A stretch of 64,000 nucleotides of DNA, from assembly GCA_002238925.1 (NCBI GenBank), contig MPNH01000014.1, positions 1 through 64,000 on the forward strand. Direction: 5' to 3'. Shown here piece after piece: positions 27,091 through 34,337 of the stretch; positions within the stretch are counted from its first letter, which is position 1, and the number at the start of each line of letters is the position of its first letter. The notes under the pieces were generated by a model, which saw nothing but the letters and a program-made list of their open reading frames with translations, was not told where the DNA came from and ran no database searches. Both the position numbers and the translations under genes were made by a program. This stretch comes from Spirochaetaceae bacterium bin103 (lineage in GTDB: Bacteria > Spirochaetota > Spirochaetia > SZUA-6 > Bin103).

Positions 27091-27639
27091 TTACCGGATT
27101 GCGGCGCGGTGGCGGAGGGTGGGGAGGAGAGCTTGCAGGTAGCGGGCCACGGCGCGGTGTTCGGCGAGCAGGCGGGTGGTGGCGCTGTCGATGGCGGTGC
27201 GCAGGTGGGGCGGGGCGTCGGCGGGGATCTCGTGGCGGTCAAGGATGCGTGGGGCGGCGTGGGGGGTGACCAGGATGTCCACCCACAGGTCGCGCCAGTC
27301 GAAACGCTCGACGGCCAGCGATGTTTGATCGCAGATGTTGAAGTAGAGTGCGCGCGGCGCGGCCAGGCCGGGCGCCATCCAGGCGTACAGGTTGTAGGGG
27401 CGGTCCTCCCAGAACAGGCCGAAGGTCACGGTGCCGCGCGGCAGATAGATGCCGCCCAGGTCGTAGGCGCGGTCGCTGACGAAGTGCAGCACGCCGTGGC
27501 CGGGGCGCAGCAGCAGCAGGCGGGAGCGGAACCGGTTGCGGCGCCCGTCCGGGTAGCGCTTCTCCTCAAGGCACCAGCGCGGGTAGCGGCGGGTGCTGCT
27601 CGTGAGCAGCCCTGCGCGTCCCGTGCCTCGTCCGGTCAT
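27091..27639 (-). CDS. DUF402 domain protein
   Basis: 182 residues, start ATG 27639 inside the stop of the preceding gene. It shows DUF402 features: FWEDRPYNLYAWMAPG, LYFNICDQTSL, RFDWRDLWVDILV, and the acidic ILDRHEIP. The best studied members are nucleoside tri/diphosphate phosphatases (NtdP, SA1684) and RNA-binding proteins related to FAU-1. It is last in an operon with purine synthesis and DNA repair genes, which fits a role in nucleotide metabolism. Confidence 0.8.
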   Translation of the reverse strand: MTGRGTGRAGLLTSSTRRYPRWCLEEKRYPDGRRNRFRSRLLLLRPGHGVLHFVSDRAYDLGGIYLPRGTVTFGLFWEDRPYNLYAWMAPGLAAPRALYFNICDQTSLAVERFDWRDLWVDILVTPHAAPRILDRHEIPADAPPHLRTAIDSATTRLLAEHRAVARYLQALLPTLRHRAAIR

Positions 27640-28313
27640 GGGCGCCACTGGTAGGCGGTCAGGTCGAGGCGCCCGCCGGGGTCGACGGCCACGCCCTCGG
27701 CGAGAAGCAGGGCGCGCTGCCGCGCCAGCCCGTCGCCCGGCAGCCGGATCGCTCCGCCAGCCCCGATCACGCGGTGCCACGGCAACCCGCTGTCGGCGTA
27801 GGCGCGCAGAGCCCAGGCCACCTGTCGCGCCGCGCGCCGGTTGCCAGCTTGCGCCGCGACTTGGCCGTAGGTGGCCACCCGCCCAGGTGGTATCTCCGCT
27901 ACCACCGCCGCGATGCGCTGCAGCAGGCCGTTTTTGGGCGAGCCCGGCGTCCTCGCCGGCGCGGCGCATGGCGCGAAGTGCTCGGCCTCGTCGGGATGTG
28001 GTTCGTCAAGCTCCGGTGGCACCGCGAGAGTGTCGGCTTCCCCGCGTGCGTGCGAGCGGCCACCAGGCTCATGAAGCGCGTCCGAGGCGGCGCCGGTCCC
28101 ACGCCCGGGCCTCGGCGGCGCGGCGCTCGCCCGCAGGCCGTCGAACCCGCCTCGCGCGGTCTTTCGGCTTCCCGCCAGCCGCGCGGTGCCGCACCCGGCA
28201 TCCGCACTGAGGCAGCCGTGTTCTCGGAGGAGCGTCACAGAGCGTCGTCCCAGAAGTGGCACCGGCGCAGGGTGACGGCGTGGCAGCCGACCTCTGGTGG
28301 GCGCGGTCGTCAA
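27636..28313 (-). CDS. Alkyltransferase-like protein (ATL) with N-terminal extension
   Basis: The last 100 residues are the DNA-binding domain of O6-alkylguanine transferases: RIAAVVAEIPPGRVATYGQV, then RQVAWALR and SGLPWHRVIG. In repair enzymes the last motif is PCHRV; here Trp replaces the acceptor Cys, as in ATL proteins that flag alkylated bases for excision repair instead of accepting the alkyl group. The first 130 residues have no recognisable domain and are rich in Arg, Pro and Gly. A TTG start at 28313 would overlap the purM stop and fits the operon, but a later start is possible. Confidence 0.75.
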   Translation of the reverse strand: MTTAPTRGRLPRRHPAPVPLLGRRSVTLLREHGCLSADAGCGTARLAGSRKTARGGFDGLRASAAPPRPGRGTGAASDALHEPGGRSHARGEADTLAVPPELDEPHPDEAEHFAPCAAPARTPGSPKNGLLQRIAAVVAEIPPGRVATYGQVAAQAGNRRAARQVAWALRAYADSGLPWHRVIGAGGAIRLPGDGLARQRALLLAEGVAVDPGGRLDLTAYQWRP

Positions 28314-29356
28314 ACCGTGCGCCAGCGCAGGGCGCCGCGGAATGTTACGCGGTCGGGGGCCGCCGCGTCTGCCTCGACGATGCGGCCCACCGGGTAGCAG
28401 GCCACGCCGGCGGCGCCGGCGGCAGACCGCACCGCGCCTTCGCTGCCGGCCGCGACCACGGCGAGCATGCCGGCGCCGACGTTGAACACGCGCAGCATCT
28501 CGGCGTCGGGCAGCGATCCGGCGGCGCGCAGCACGGCGAAGATCTCCGGCACCGCGATGCGCGACAGGTCGATCTCGGCGGCCGTGCCGGCCGGCAGCAC
28601 GCGGCTCAGGTTGTCCGCGATGCCGCCGCCGGTGACGTGCGCGAGGCCGTGCAGGTGCTCACCTGTCAGGCAGGGGCGCAGCGCGGGCAGGTAGCAGCGG
28701 TGCGGGACCAGCAGCGCATCGAGCACCGAGCTCTTGCCGAGCGGGCGCGCGGCGAGCGAAGGATCCTCCTGTAGCAGCCGGCGCACGAGCGAATAGCCGT
28801 TGGTGTGGACGCCGTTGGAGGCGAGCGCCAGCACCGTGTCGCCGGGGGCGATGCGGCTGCCGTCGATCACCGCCTTGCGCTCCACCACGCCCACCACGCT
28901 CGCGGCCAGCACGTAGGTGCCCGGCTCCAGCACGCCCGGCTGTTCGGAGGTCTCGCCGCCGGTCAGGCTGCACTCCTGCGCCCGGCACGCCTCGGCCAGT
29001 CCGGCGACCATCGCGGTGACCGCGCCGGGCTGCAGCGATCCGCAGATGATCGCGTCCTGCACCGCCACCGGCAGCGCGCCCATCACCACGATGTCGTTGA
29101 CCAGGTGGTTGACCAGGTCGAAGCACAGCGACCGGTAGGCGCCGTGGGCCACCGCCAGCTTCTGCTTGGAGCCGGGTTCCTCGGTCTTGAACACGATTAC
29201 CGGGTGCCGGTATTCCGGGAAGGTGGCGTCGATCAGGGTGGCGAACGGACCGACACCGTTCAGGATGCGCGGATCGCGCGGCTCCAGCAGCCGCGCCATG
29301 TCGCGCTTGGCGGCGTCCGCGGCGTCGATATCTACCCCGGCCGCGGCGTAGCTCAT
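28310..29356 (-). CDS. purM: Phosphoribosylformylglycinamidine cyclo-ligase
   Basis: 348 residues, full length. It forms aminoimidazole ribotide from FGAM with ATP, step five of purine synthesis. Seen: SYAAAGVDIDAAD at the start, CFDLVNHLVNDIVVMGA, LTGGETSEQPGV, GVHTNGYSLVRRLL and HVTGGGIADNLSRVLP, all diagnostic of PurM. Its stop overlaps the ATL start. It follows the NYN gene by 39 bp. Confidence 0.94.
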   Translation of the reverse strand: MSYAAAGVDIDAADAAKRDMARLLEPRDPRILNGVGPFATLIDATFPEYRHPVIVFKTEEPGSKQKLAVAHGAYRSLCFDLVNHLVNDIVVMGALPVAVQDAIICGSLQPGAVTAMVAGLAEACRAQECSLTGGETSEQPGVLEPGTYVLAASVVGVVERKAVIDGSRIAPGDTVLALASNGVHTNGYSLVRRLLQEDPSLAARPLGKSSVLDALLVPHRCYLPALRPCLTGEHLHGLAHVTGGGIADNLSRVLPAGTAAEIDLSRIAVPEIFAVLRAAGSLPDAEMLRVFNVGAGMLAVVAAGSEGAVRSAAGAAGVACYPVGRIVEADAAAPDRVTFRGALRWRTV

Positions 29357-29395
29357 GCCCGAGCCGGCGAATCCGGCTGACGACCCGCTCAGCGC

Positions 29396-30226
29396 TCAGT
29401 CCTTGATGCGCACCATGATGCGGTGGCGAATGCGGTCGCGCTTCACCTCGAAGGCGTCCTGCCGGGAGGCGATGATCTTGACCAGCTTGGAGGAGCCGTA
29501 GGTGCGCGGGTCGAACGCCGGATCGAGCTTCTTGAGGTTGTTGGCGATCTTGCGCAGGTCCACCCATGCAGACTCCTGGTCCACCATCTCGTGCGCCTCG
29601 GTGACGATCGAGACCAGGTCGGCATCCTCGAACCCGTTGCTGTCGCTCGCTGCGGCCGCGTCGCTGCCTGCCGTGTAGCCGGAGCCATCGGCACTTCCTG
29701 CACCATCGGCTGCGCCGGCGCCGTCTCCGCTGCGTCCGTCTCGGCGGCGCGAGCGGCGGCGGCGATTGTCGCCCTCGTAGCTCTTCATGATGTTCTCGAC
29801 GTAGCGGAACTCGTTGCAGGCGTTCACGAACGGCTTCGGCGTGTGGTGCTTGCCGATGCCGATCACCTCCATCCCCGCCTCGCGCAGCCGGATCGCCAGC
29901 TTCGTGTAGTCGCTGTCGCTCGACACGATCACGAACCCGCCGACGTGGTCGCTGTACAGAATGTCCATCGCGTCGATGATCATCGCCGAGTCGGTGGCGT
30001 TCTTGCCCACCGTGTTGCTGAACTGCTGCACCGGCTGGATGGCGTGCACCGGCAGCTTCTTCTTCCAGGAATCGAGCTGCGTGGTGGTCCAGTCGCCGTA
30101 GATGCGGCGGATGGTAACCACGCCGAATTTCACGATTTCCTTCATGACGTGTTCGATTTGCGATGCCTGGGCGTTGTCGCCGTCTATCAGGACAGCCAGG
30201 CGCCGTTCAGTGGTACTGGTACTCAT
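29396..30226 (-). CDS. NYN-domain nuclease with LOTUS/OST-HTH domain
   Basis: 276 residues, start ATG 30226 with AAGAGGA upstream and ATGA overlap with tag. The NYN (PIN-like) fold shows the acidic metal site in LAVLIDGDNAQ, NATDSAMIIDAMDIL and IVSSDSDYT. A low-complexity Arg/Ser/Gly/Ala linker follows (about residues 155-200). The C-terminal 75 residues (WVDLRKIANNLKKLDPAFDP, FEVKRD) are an OST-HTH domain that binds RNA. This LabA/MARF1-like layout points to an RNA-cleaving or RNA-binding regulator. Confidence 0.88.
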   Translation of the reverse strand: MSTSTTERRLAVLIDGDNAQASQIEHVMKEIVKFGVVTIRRIYGDWTTTQLDSWKKKLPVHAIQPVQQFSNTVGKNATDSAMIIDAMDILYSDHVGGFVIVSSDSDYTKLAIRLREAGMEVIGIGKHHTPKPFVNACNEFRYVENIMKSYEGDNRRRRSRRRDGRSGDGAGAADGAGSADGSGYTAGSDAAAASDSNGFEDADLVSIVTEAHEMVDQESAWVDLRKIANNLKKLDPAFDPRTYGSSKLVKIIASRQDAFEVKRDRIRHRIMVRIKD

Positions 30227-30936
30227 GTATTCCTCTTGTTGGTTGAGATTTGCGCACCGAAGCCGGGCGCGTCGGCGCGCAGGTCGGCACGGGGACTGAC
30301 GGTCGATGGGGAGGTGCCGGCCGGTGCGCTGGAGAGCGGTACCGGGCGGTGCCCGGCGGCTGCGGTAAGTTGGGCAAAGCGGAAGCAGTCGCGCAGATGG
30401 TCGTTCACCAGGCCCACCGCTTGCAGGTGCGAGTATACGATTATCGGGCCGACGAAGCGAAACCCGCGCGCCTTGAGATCCCGGCTTACCGTTCGCGACA
30501 ACCCGGTCTGCGCCGGAACCTCGCCGTCGCCGCGCCAGCCGCCCACCACCGGCACCCCATCGACGAAGCGCCACAGGTAGGCGCAAAAGCTGCCGAACTG
30601 CTCCTGCACGGCCAGGAAGGCGCGCGCATTGGCAATCGACGCATCGATCTTGAGCCGGTTGCGGACGATCTCCGGGTTGCGCAGCAGGGCATCCCGCTCG
30701 GCGGCGCCGAAGCGCGCCACGCCGGCAGCCGCGAAGTCGCGGTAGGCGCGCCGGTAGCCGGCCCGCTTGTGCAGGATGGTGCGCCAGCTCAGGCCCGCCT
30801 GCGCCCCTTCCAGGATCAGGAACTCGAACTGGCGGCGGTCGTCGTCCCGCACCGGTGTGCCCCACTCGTGGTCATGATACGCCTGCATCAGCGCATCGCC
30901 CGCGCACCAGGGACAGCGGGCCGGCGTGCCGGTCAT
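30223..30936 (-). CDS. tag: DNA-3-methyladenine glycosylase I
   Basis: 237 residues, start ATG 30936. The Tag family is clear: RCPWCAGDALMQAYHDHEWG with zinc Cys and catalytic Glu, FEFLILEGAQAGLSWRTIL, and the C-terminal zinc-binding His region GLVNDHLRDCF. It removes 3-methyladenine from DNA. The C-terminus after about residue 200 is an extra Ala/Pro-rich tail. It is coupled at both ends by 4-bp overlaps and shares the operon with an ATL protein, another alkylation-response gene. Confidence 0.93.
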   Translation of the reverse strand: MTGTPARCPWCAGDALMQAYHDHEWGTPVRDDDRRQFEFLILEGAQAGLSWRTILHKRAGYRRAYRDFAAAGVARFGAAERDALLRNPEIVRNRLKIDASIANARAFLAVQEQFGSFCAYLWRFVDGVPVVGGWRGDGEVPAQTGLSRTVSRDLKARGFRFVGPIIVYSHLQAVGLVNDHLRDCFRFAQLTAAAGHRPVPLSSAPAGTSPSTVSPRADLRADAPGFGAQISTNKRNT

Positions 30937-31703
30937 GGGCCAGTCTCCCCGCCGCCGGGGTTGCGGTTGATCAGCTCGATGCGCACCGCGCCGCCGTCCA
31001 GGTCGATGAACTTGGCCGCCGCGGCCACCCGGTTGTCGCGGTCGAGCAGCTCCCACAGCTCGGTCACGGCGCGGCGCGGCTCATCGGCCACCGGCAGCGG
31101 GAACGGCTCGCCGGCGAACGGCGGCAGCGGCGAGCCGTCCCCTTCGTAGGTGGTGATGCAGTATCCCCAGCCGGGCCGCATGCGGTGGTAGCAGAAGTGC
31201 TGGTGGCTGCTGCCCGGCGGCTCGCCCCCGGTCGTCTTCACAATTGCCAGCTCGCCCGGTCCGCCAACAGCGCCGCCCACGGTCAGCGCACCGGCGATGC
31301 GCGCCGTGTAGTGCGGGGGATCCGGCTCCACGTCGCGGCGCGAGAACGCGGCCATGAACGACTCGCCGCCACTCACACCGGCGGCGATGGTATCGGTCTG
31401 GTCGCCGTTGCCTACCACGTGGGTTACGCGCCCGTCGCCGTGCCGAACGGCACACAGCGCCCGGTACAGAAGCAGGCTCGGGTCGCCGCGCTGCACGCCG
31501 GTCGCGGCGTCGGCCACCACCACCCGCACGCTGCCGTCCGGTTCGTGCACCAGCCGCCGGTTGCGGCTGCCCTTGCTGCGCCCCATGGTCCAGTAGAGTT
31601 GCACGCCGGAAGCGCCGTCCGCGGTACGGCCCACCGCCAGCCCGCGCCCGGGGTAGCTGGTGCGCTGCAGCCAGGAACGGTCCTTGGCCACCGGCATCAG
31701 CAC
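30933..31703 (-). CDS. IMP cyclohydrolase, PurO-like family
   Basis: 256 residues. It has YPGRGLAVGRTADG, YWTMGRSKGSRNR, VGNGDQTDTI, EPDPPHYTARIAG and SSHQHFCYHRM, the signature blocks of the IMP cyclohydrolase family first known from archaea (PurO) and present in scattered bacteria. It would close the FAICAR ring to IMP. It is the first gene of the operon that also contains purM. The start is 31703 or the ATG at 31697. Confidence 0.85.
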   Translation of the reverse strand: MLMPVAKDRSWLQRTSYPGRGLAVGRTADGASGVQLYWTMGRSKGSRNRRLVHEPDGSVRVVVADAATGVQRGDPSLLLYRALCAVRHGDGRVTHVVGNGDQTDTIAAGVSGGESFMAAFSRRDVEPDPPHYTARIAGALTVGGAVGGPGELAIVKTTGGEPPGSSHQHFCYHRMRPGWGYCITTYEGDGSPLPPFAGEPFPLPVADEPRRAVTELWELLDRDNRVAAAAKFIDLDGGAVRIELINRNPGGGETGP

Positions 31704-31765
31704 GAGCCGCCGTCCGCCGTACCGCCGCCTTTACAGCGGATTCGGCGCGCGTCTACGATCCTGCC

Positions 31766-33151
31766 ATGGCGGAAACGGGCACGTTCGAGGCGGCAGTGGA
31801 ACGGCTGATGAGCCTTACCGACCTGCGCCGTACCGCGCCCCCCGGCGAGCGCCACCACTACCGCGCGCAACGCATGCGGGCGCTGCTGCGCCGGCTGCAC
31901 GACCCTCACCTGACCGTCCCCACGATCCATGTCGCCGGCACCAACGGCAAGGGCTCCACCGCCGCCATGATCGCGGCCATTCTGCACGCCGCGGGGCTGC
32001 GCGTCGGCCTGTTCACCTCTCCGCACCTGCATTCTGTCGTGGAACGGATCCGCCTCGGGCTTGCGCCGGTCACCCGCGACCAGTTCGCCGGCCTGTTCGC
32101 GCACGTGTGGGAGGCCGCGCAGGCGGTCGCGCGCGACCCGGCGCTGCCCGGCGAGCGCGGCGCCGTGACTACGCTGGAAATGCTCACCGCCATGGCGTTG
32201 CATTGCTTCCGCGAAGCGGGCGCCGCGTACCAGGTGGTGGAGGCGTTCGTGGGCGGACGCCATGACACCACCAATGTCGTACAACCGGCGCTCTCGGTCA
32301 TCACCAATATCAGTCGCGATCACGTTCCCGCCCTCGGTACCACCCTGCGCGCCATTGCCTACGCCAAGGCGGGCATCATCAAGCCCGGCGTCCCGGTGGT
32401 CACGGGCCCGCAACGGCCCGCAGTGCATGCCGTGCTGGCACGCGAGGCAACCGCCTCCGGTTCACGCATCGAGACGGTTGCCCGGCCGCCCGCTCCGCCC
32501 CGCGCCCCCGCGCTGGAGGACTCCCATCAGGAGTTGCTGTGGCGTGGCCGGCACGGTGAATACCGGGCAGCCCTGCCGTTGCGCGGCCTGATGCAGCGCG
32601 AGAACGCCGCCGTCGCCATCACGGCGGCCGAGCGGCTGATCGACCTGGGTGCCCCGCTCACCGCCGACGCCATCTGCCGCGGGCTGGGCAGCGTCGCCTG
32701 GCCCGGGCGGCTTGAACTGGTATGCCGCAACCCGGTGCCGGTGCTGGTCGACGGAGCCCATTGCGCACGCGCCATGGATTGTCTGCTCGCCGAACTGCGC
32801 CGACTGCGTATAGGCAACCGCGGCCGGCAGGTGACCGCCCTGGTAGGTTGCCAAAGCGGCCACCAGACAGAACCCACGTTCCGCCGCCTGCGCGCGCTCA
32901 CGGAGTCCGTGGTCGCCGTGCAGTCACGCCACCCGCGCTCCCTGGCCGCCGCGGAACTCACCGCAGCCCTGCGGGCCGCCGGTATTCCTGCTCGCGCAAG
33001 TTCGCTTTCGGTGGGAGGTACGCTGCGCCAACTCATGGCCGACGCAGGCACGAACGGACTCGTGCTCGCCACCGGCTCTCTGTCGGTGGCGGCCGAGGTC
33101 CGGGAAGAGCTTATGCCCGCCGTGGAGGCGGACCGTTTCCCGGCAGCGTGA
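31766..33151 (+). CDS. folC: Folylpolyglutamate/dihydrofolate synthase
   Basis: 461 residues, ATG 31766, divergent from the purine operon with a 62-bp gap. The ATP loop is TIHVAGTNGKGSTAA, followed by LFTSPHLHSVVERIR, and the family block VVEAFVGGRHDTTNV. Most members read EVGLGGRLDATN, so the Phe, Val and Arg-His substitutions are slightly divergent. The C-terminal domain has VLVDGAH. The enzyme adds glutamate to folates. Confidence 0.9.
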   Translation: MAETGTFEAAVERLMSLTDLRRTAPPGERHHYRAQRMRALLRRLHDPHLTVPTIHVAGTNGKGSTAAMIAAILHAAGLRVGLFTSPHLHSVVERIRLGLAPVTRDQFAGLFAHVWEAAQAVARDPALPGERGAVTTLEMLTAMALHCFREAGAAYQVVEAFVGGRHDTTNVVQPALSVITNISRDHVPALGTTLRAIAYAKAGIIKPGVPVVTGPQRPAVHAVLAREATASGSRIETVARPPAPPRAPALEDSHQELLWRGRHGEYRAALPLRGLMQRENAAVAITAAERLIDLGAPLTADAICRGLGSVAWPGRLELVCRNPVPVLVDGAHCARAMDCLLAELRRLRIGNRGRQVTALVGCQSGHQTEPTFRRLRALTESVVAVQSRHPRSLAAAELTAALRAAGIPARASSLSVGGTLRQLMADAGTNGLVLATGSLSVAAEVREELMPAVEADRFPAA

Positions 33152-33175
33152 AGGATCTGCTCCCGGTGTGCGTGT

Positions 33176-33358
33176 TCAGGTGATGTCGGTGCCGCGCACG
33201 GTCTTGCGCTTGGCAACCCGTGCGTTTTCCATCGCTTCGTCGCACACTGCACGTACTTTGTCCGACAGTGCTTCGGCGACCGAGGCGGCAGTATTCATGT
33301 CGCCCTTTTCCTTGATGTAGTTCTTGACCTTGGAGGTAACGATCAAAATGTCAGCCAT
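33176..33358 (-). CDS. Bacterial histone-fold protein
   Basis: A 60-residue protein with AGGAGG 8 bases before ATG 33358. It reads as a single histone fold: VTSKVKNYIKEKGDMNTAAS (helix 1 and loop), VAEALSDKVRAVCDEAMENA (long helix 2), and AKRKTVRGTDI, the loop-2 Arg-Thr pair with the R-x-T-x-x-D motif of archaeal and eukaryotic histones. Close relatives are the small histones of Bdellovibrio and Leptospira. It should dimerise and bind DNA. It has its own probable promoter, as expected for an abundant nucleoid protein. Confidence 0.85.
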   Translation of the reverse strand: MADILIVTSKVKNYIKEKGDMNTAASVAEALSDKVRAVCDEAMENARVAKRKTVRGTDIT

Positions 33359-33423
33359 TAATCAGGCCTCCTGTTCCAAAGTGTAGTGTTTCGGTACGCG
33401 TGCATGTCGCGACCACCGGCGGC

Positions 33424-33452
33424 ACTATACAGGATAGCGCGTCGCGCGTCAG
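33424..33452 (-). promoter_or_regulatory. Probable promoter of the histone-fold gene
   Basis: Minus strand: CTGACG (33447-33452), 17 bases, TATAGT (33424-33429), 66 bp before the start codon. It lies in the 115-bp gap after the potassium channel gene. Confidence 0.5.
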
Positions 33453-33473
33453 CAGGTTGCGACACCAGAAGGT

Positions 33474-34298
33474 TTACACCCTGTCCAAATTGTTTCCGCA
33501 GTGGCGGCAGAACCCCGAATCGGGCTGGTGGCCCGTCCGGCCACACTCGTGGCATCGGCGCTGGTCGCGTAGGCGAAACGACTGCGACACCACCTCGGCG
33601 GTAACCAGGCCGGTAGGGACCGCGATGATGCCGTAGCCCATGACCATGATCGCCATGGCCAGCATCTGGCCGAGCCCGGTTTGCGGGGTCAAGTCGCCAT
33701 AGCCGACCGTGGTGAGGGTCACGACGGTCCAGTACATGCTGCGCGGGATGCTGGTGAAGCCGTTCTCCTCTCCCTCGATCACGTATATCAGCGAACCGAG
33801 AATCACCGCCACGATCAGCACCGCGAACAGGAACACGGTGATCTTGCGACGGCTCGCGCGCAGCGCTTCCAGGATCAGCACCCCTTCCTTCATGTAGGGA
33901 ACCAGCTTCAGTACCCGAAACACGCGCAGCACGCGCAACAGGCGCAACACGGCCAGGTAGTGGGTGCCGGGCAGCAGCAGGGCGACGAACGCCGGCAGCA
34001 CCGCCAGCAGGTCGACGATCCCGAAGAAGCTGCGTGCGTAGTGCAGCGGCCGCCGCACCGTCAGCAGACGCAGGATGTATTCGATCAGAAACGCGATGGT
34101 GAAGCACCACTCGGCCACGCGCAATATCGGACCGAGCATCGAGTCCACCGCGTGGGAACTCTCCAGCATCACCACCACGACGCTTGCGATGATGGTGGCG
34201 ATGACGGCGATGTCGAAGATCTTCCCGACGCGTGAGTCGGACAGAAAGATGACGCTGCGAAGTCTTACTCGCCAGGTGGCGGTGCGGCGTTTCTCCAC
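33474..34298 (-). CDS. Voltage-gated-type potassium channel with C-terminal zinc ribbon
   Basis: 274 residues, six membrane helices. The S4 helix has regularly spaced arginines (LRLLRVLRVFRVLKL), the pore helix leads to selectivity filter TLTTVGYGDLTP, and S6 follows. The last 30 residues are CHECGRTGHQPDSGFCRHCG, two CxxC pairs of a zinc ribbon, a tail seen in some bacterial Kv-like channels. It sits 39 bp after murA on the same strand. Confidence 0.9.
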   Translation of the reverse strand: MEKRRTATWRVRLRSVIFLSDSRVGKIFDIAVIATIIASVVVVMLESSHAVDSMLGPILRVAEWCFTIAFLIEYILRLLTVRRPLHYARSFFGIVDLLAVLPAFVALLLPGTHYLAVLRLLRVLRVFRVLKLVPYMKEGVLILEALRASRRKITVFLFAVLIVAVILGSLIYVIEGEENGFTSIPRSMYWTVVTLTTVGYGDLTPQTGLGQMLAMAIMVMGYGIIAVPTGLVTAEVVSQSFRLRDQRRCHECGRTGHQPDSGFCRHCGNNLDRV

Positions 34299-34337
34299 AG
34301 CGTGTCGTTGCTTTCCGGTGCTCCGGGTGCTCCGACC

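Noticed and set aside
28310-29356. Purine riboswitch or other RNA leader near purM
   Set aside because: purM is preceded by only 39 bp after a coding gene, and no structured leader fits.
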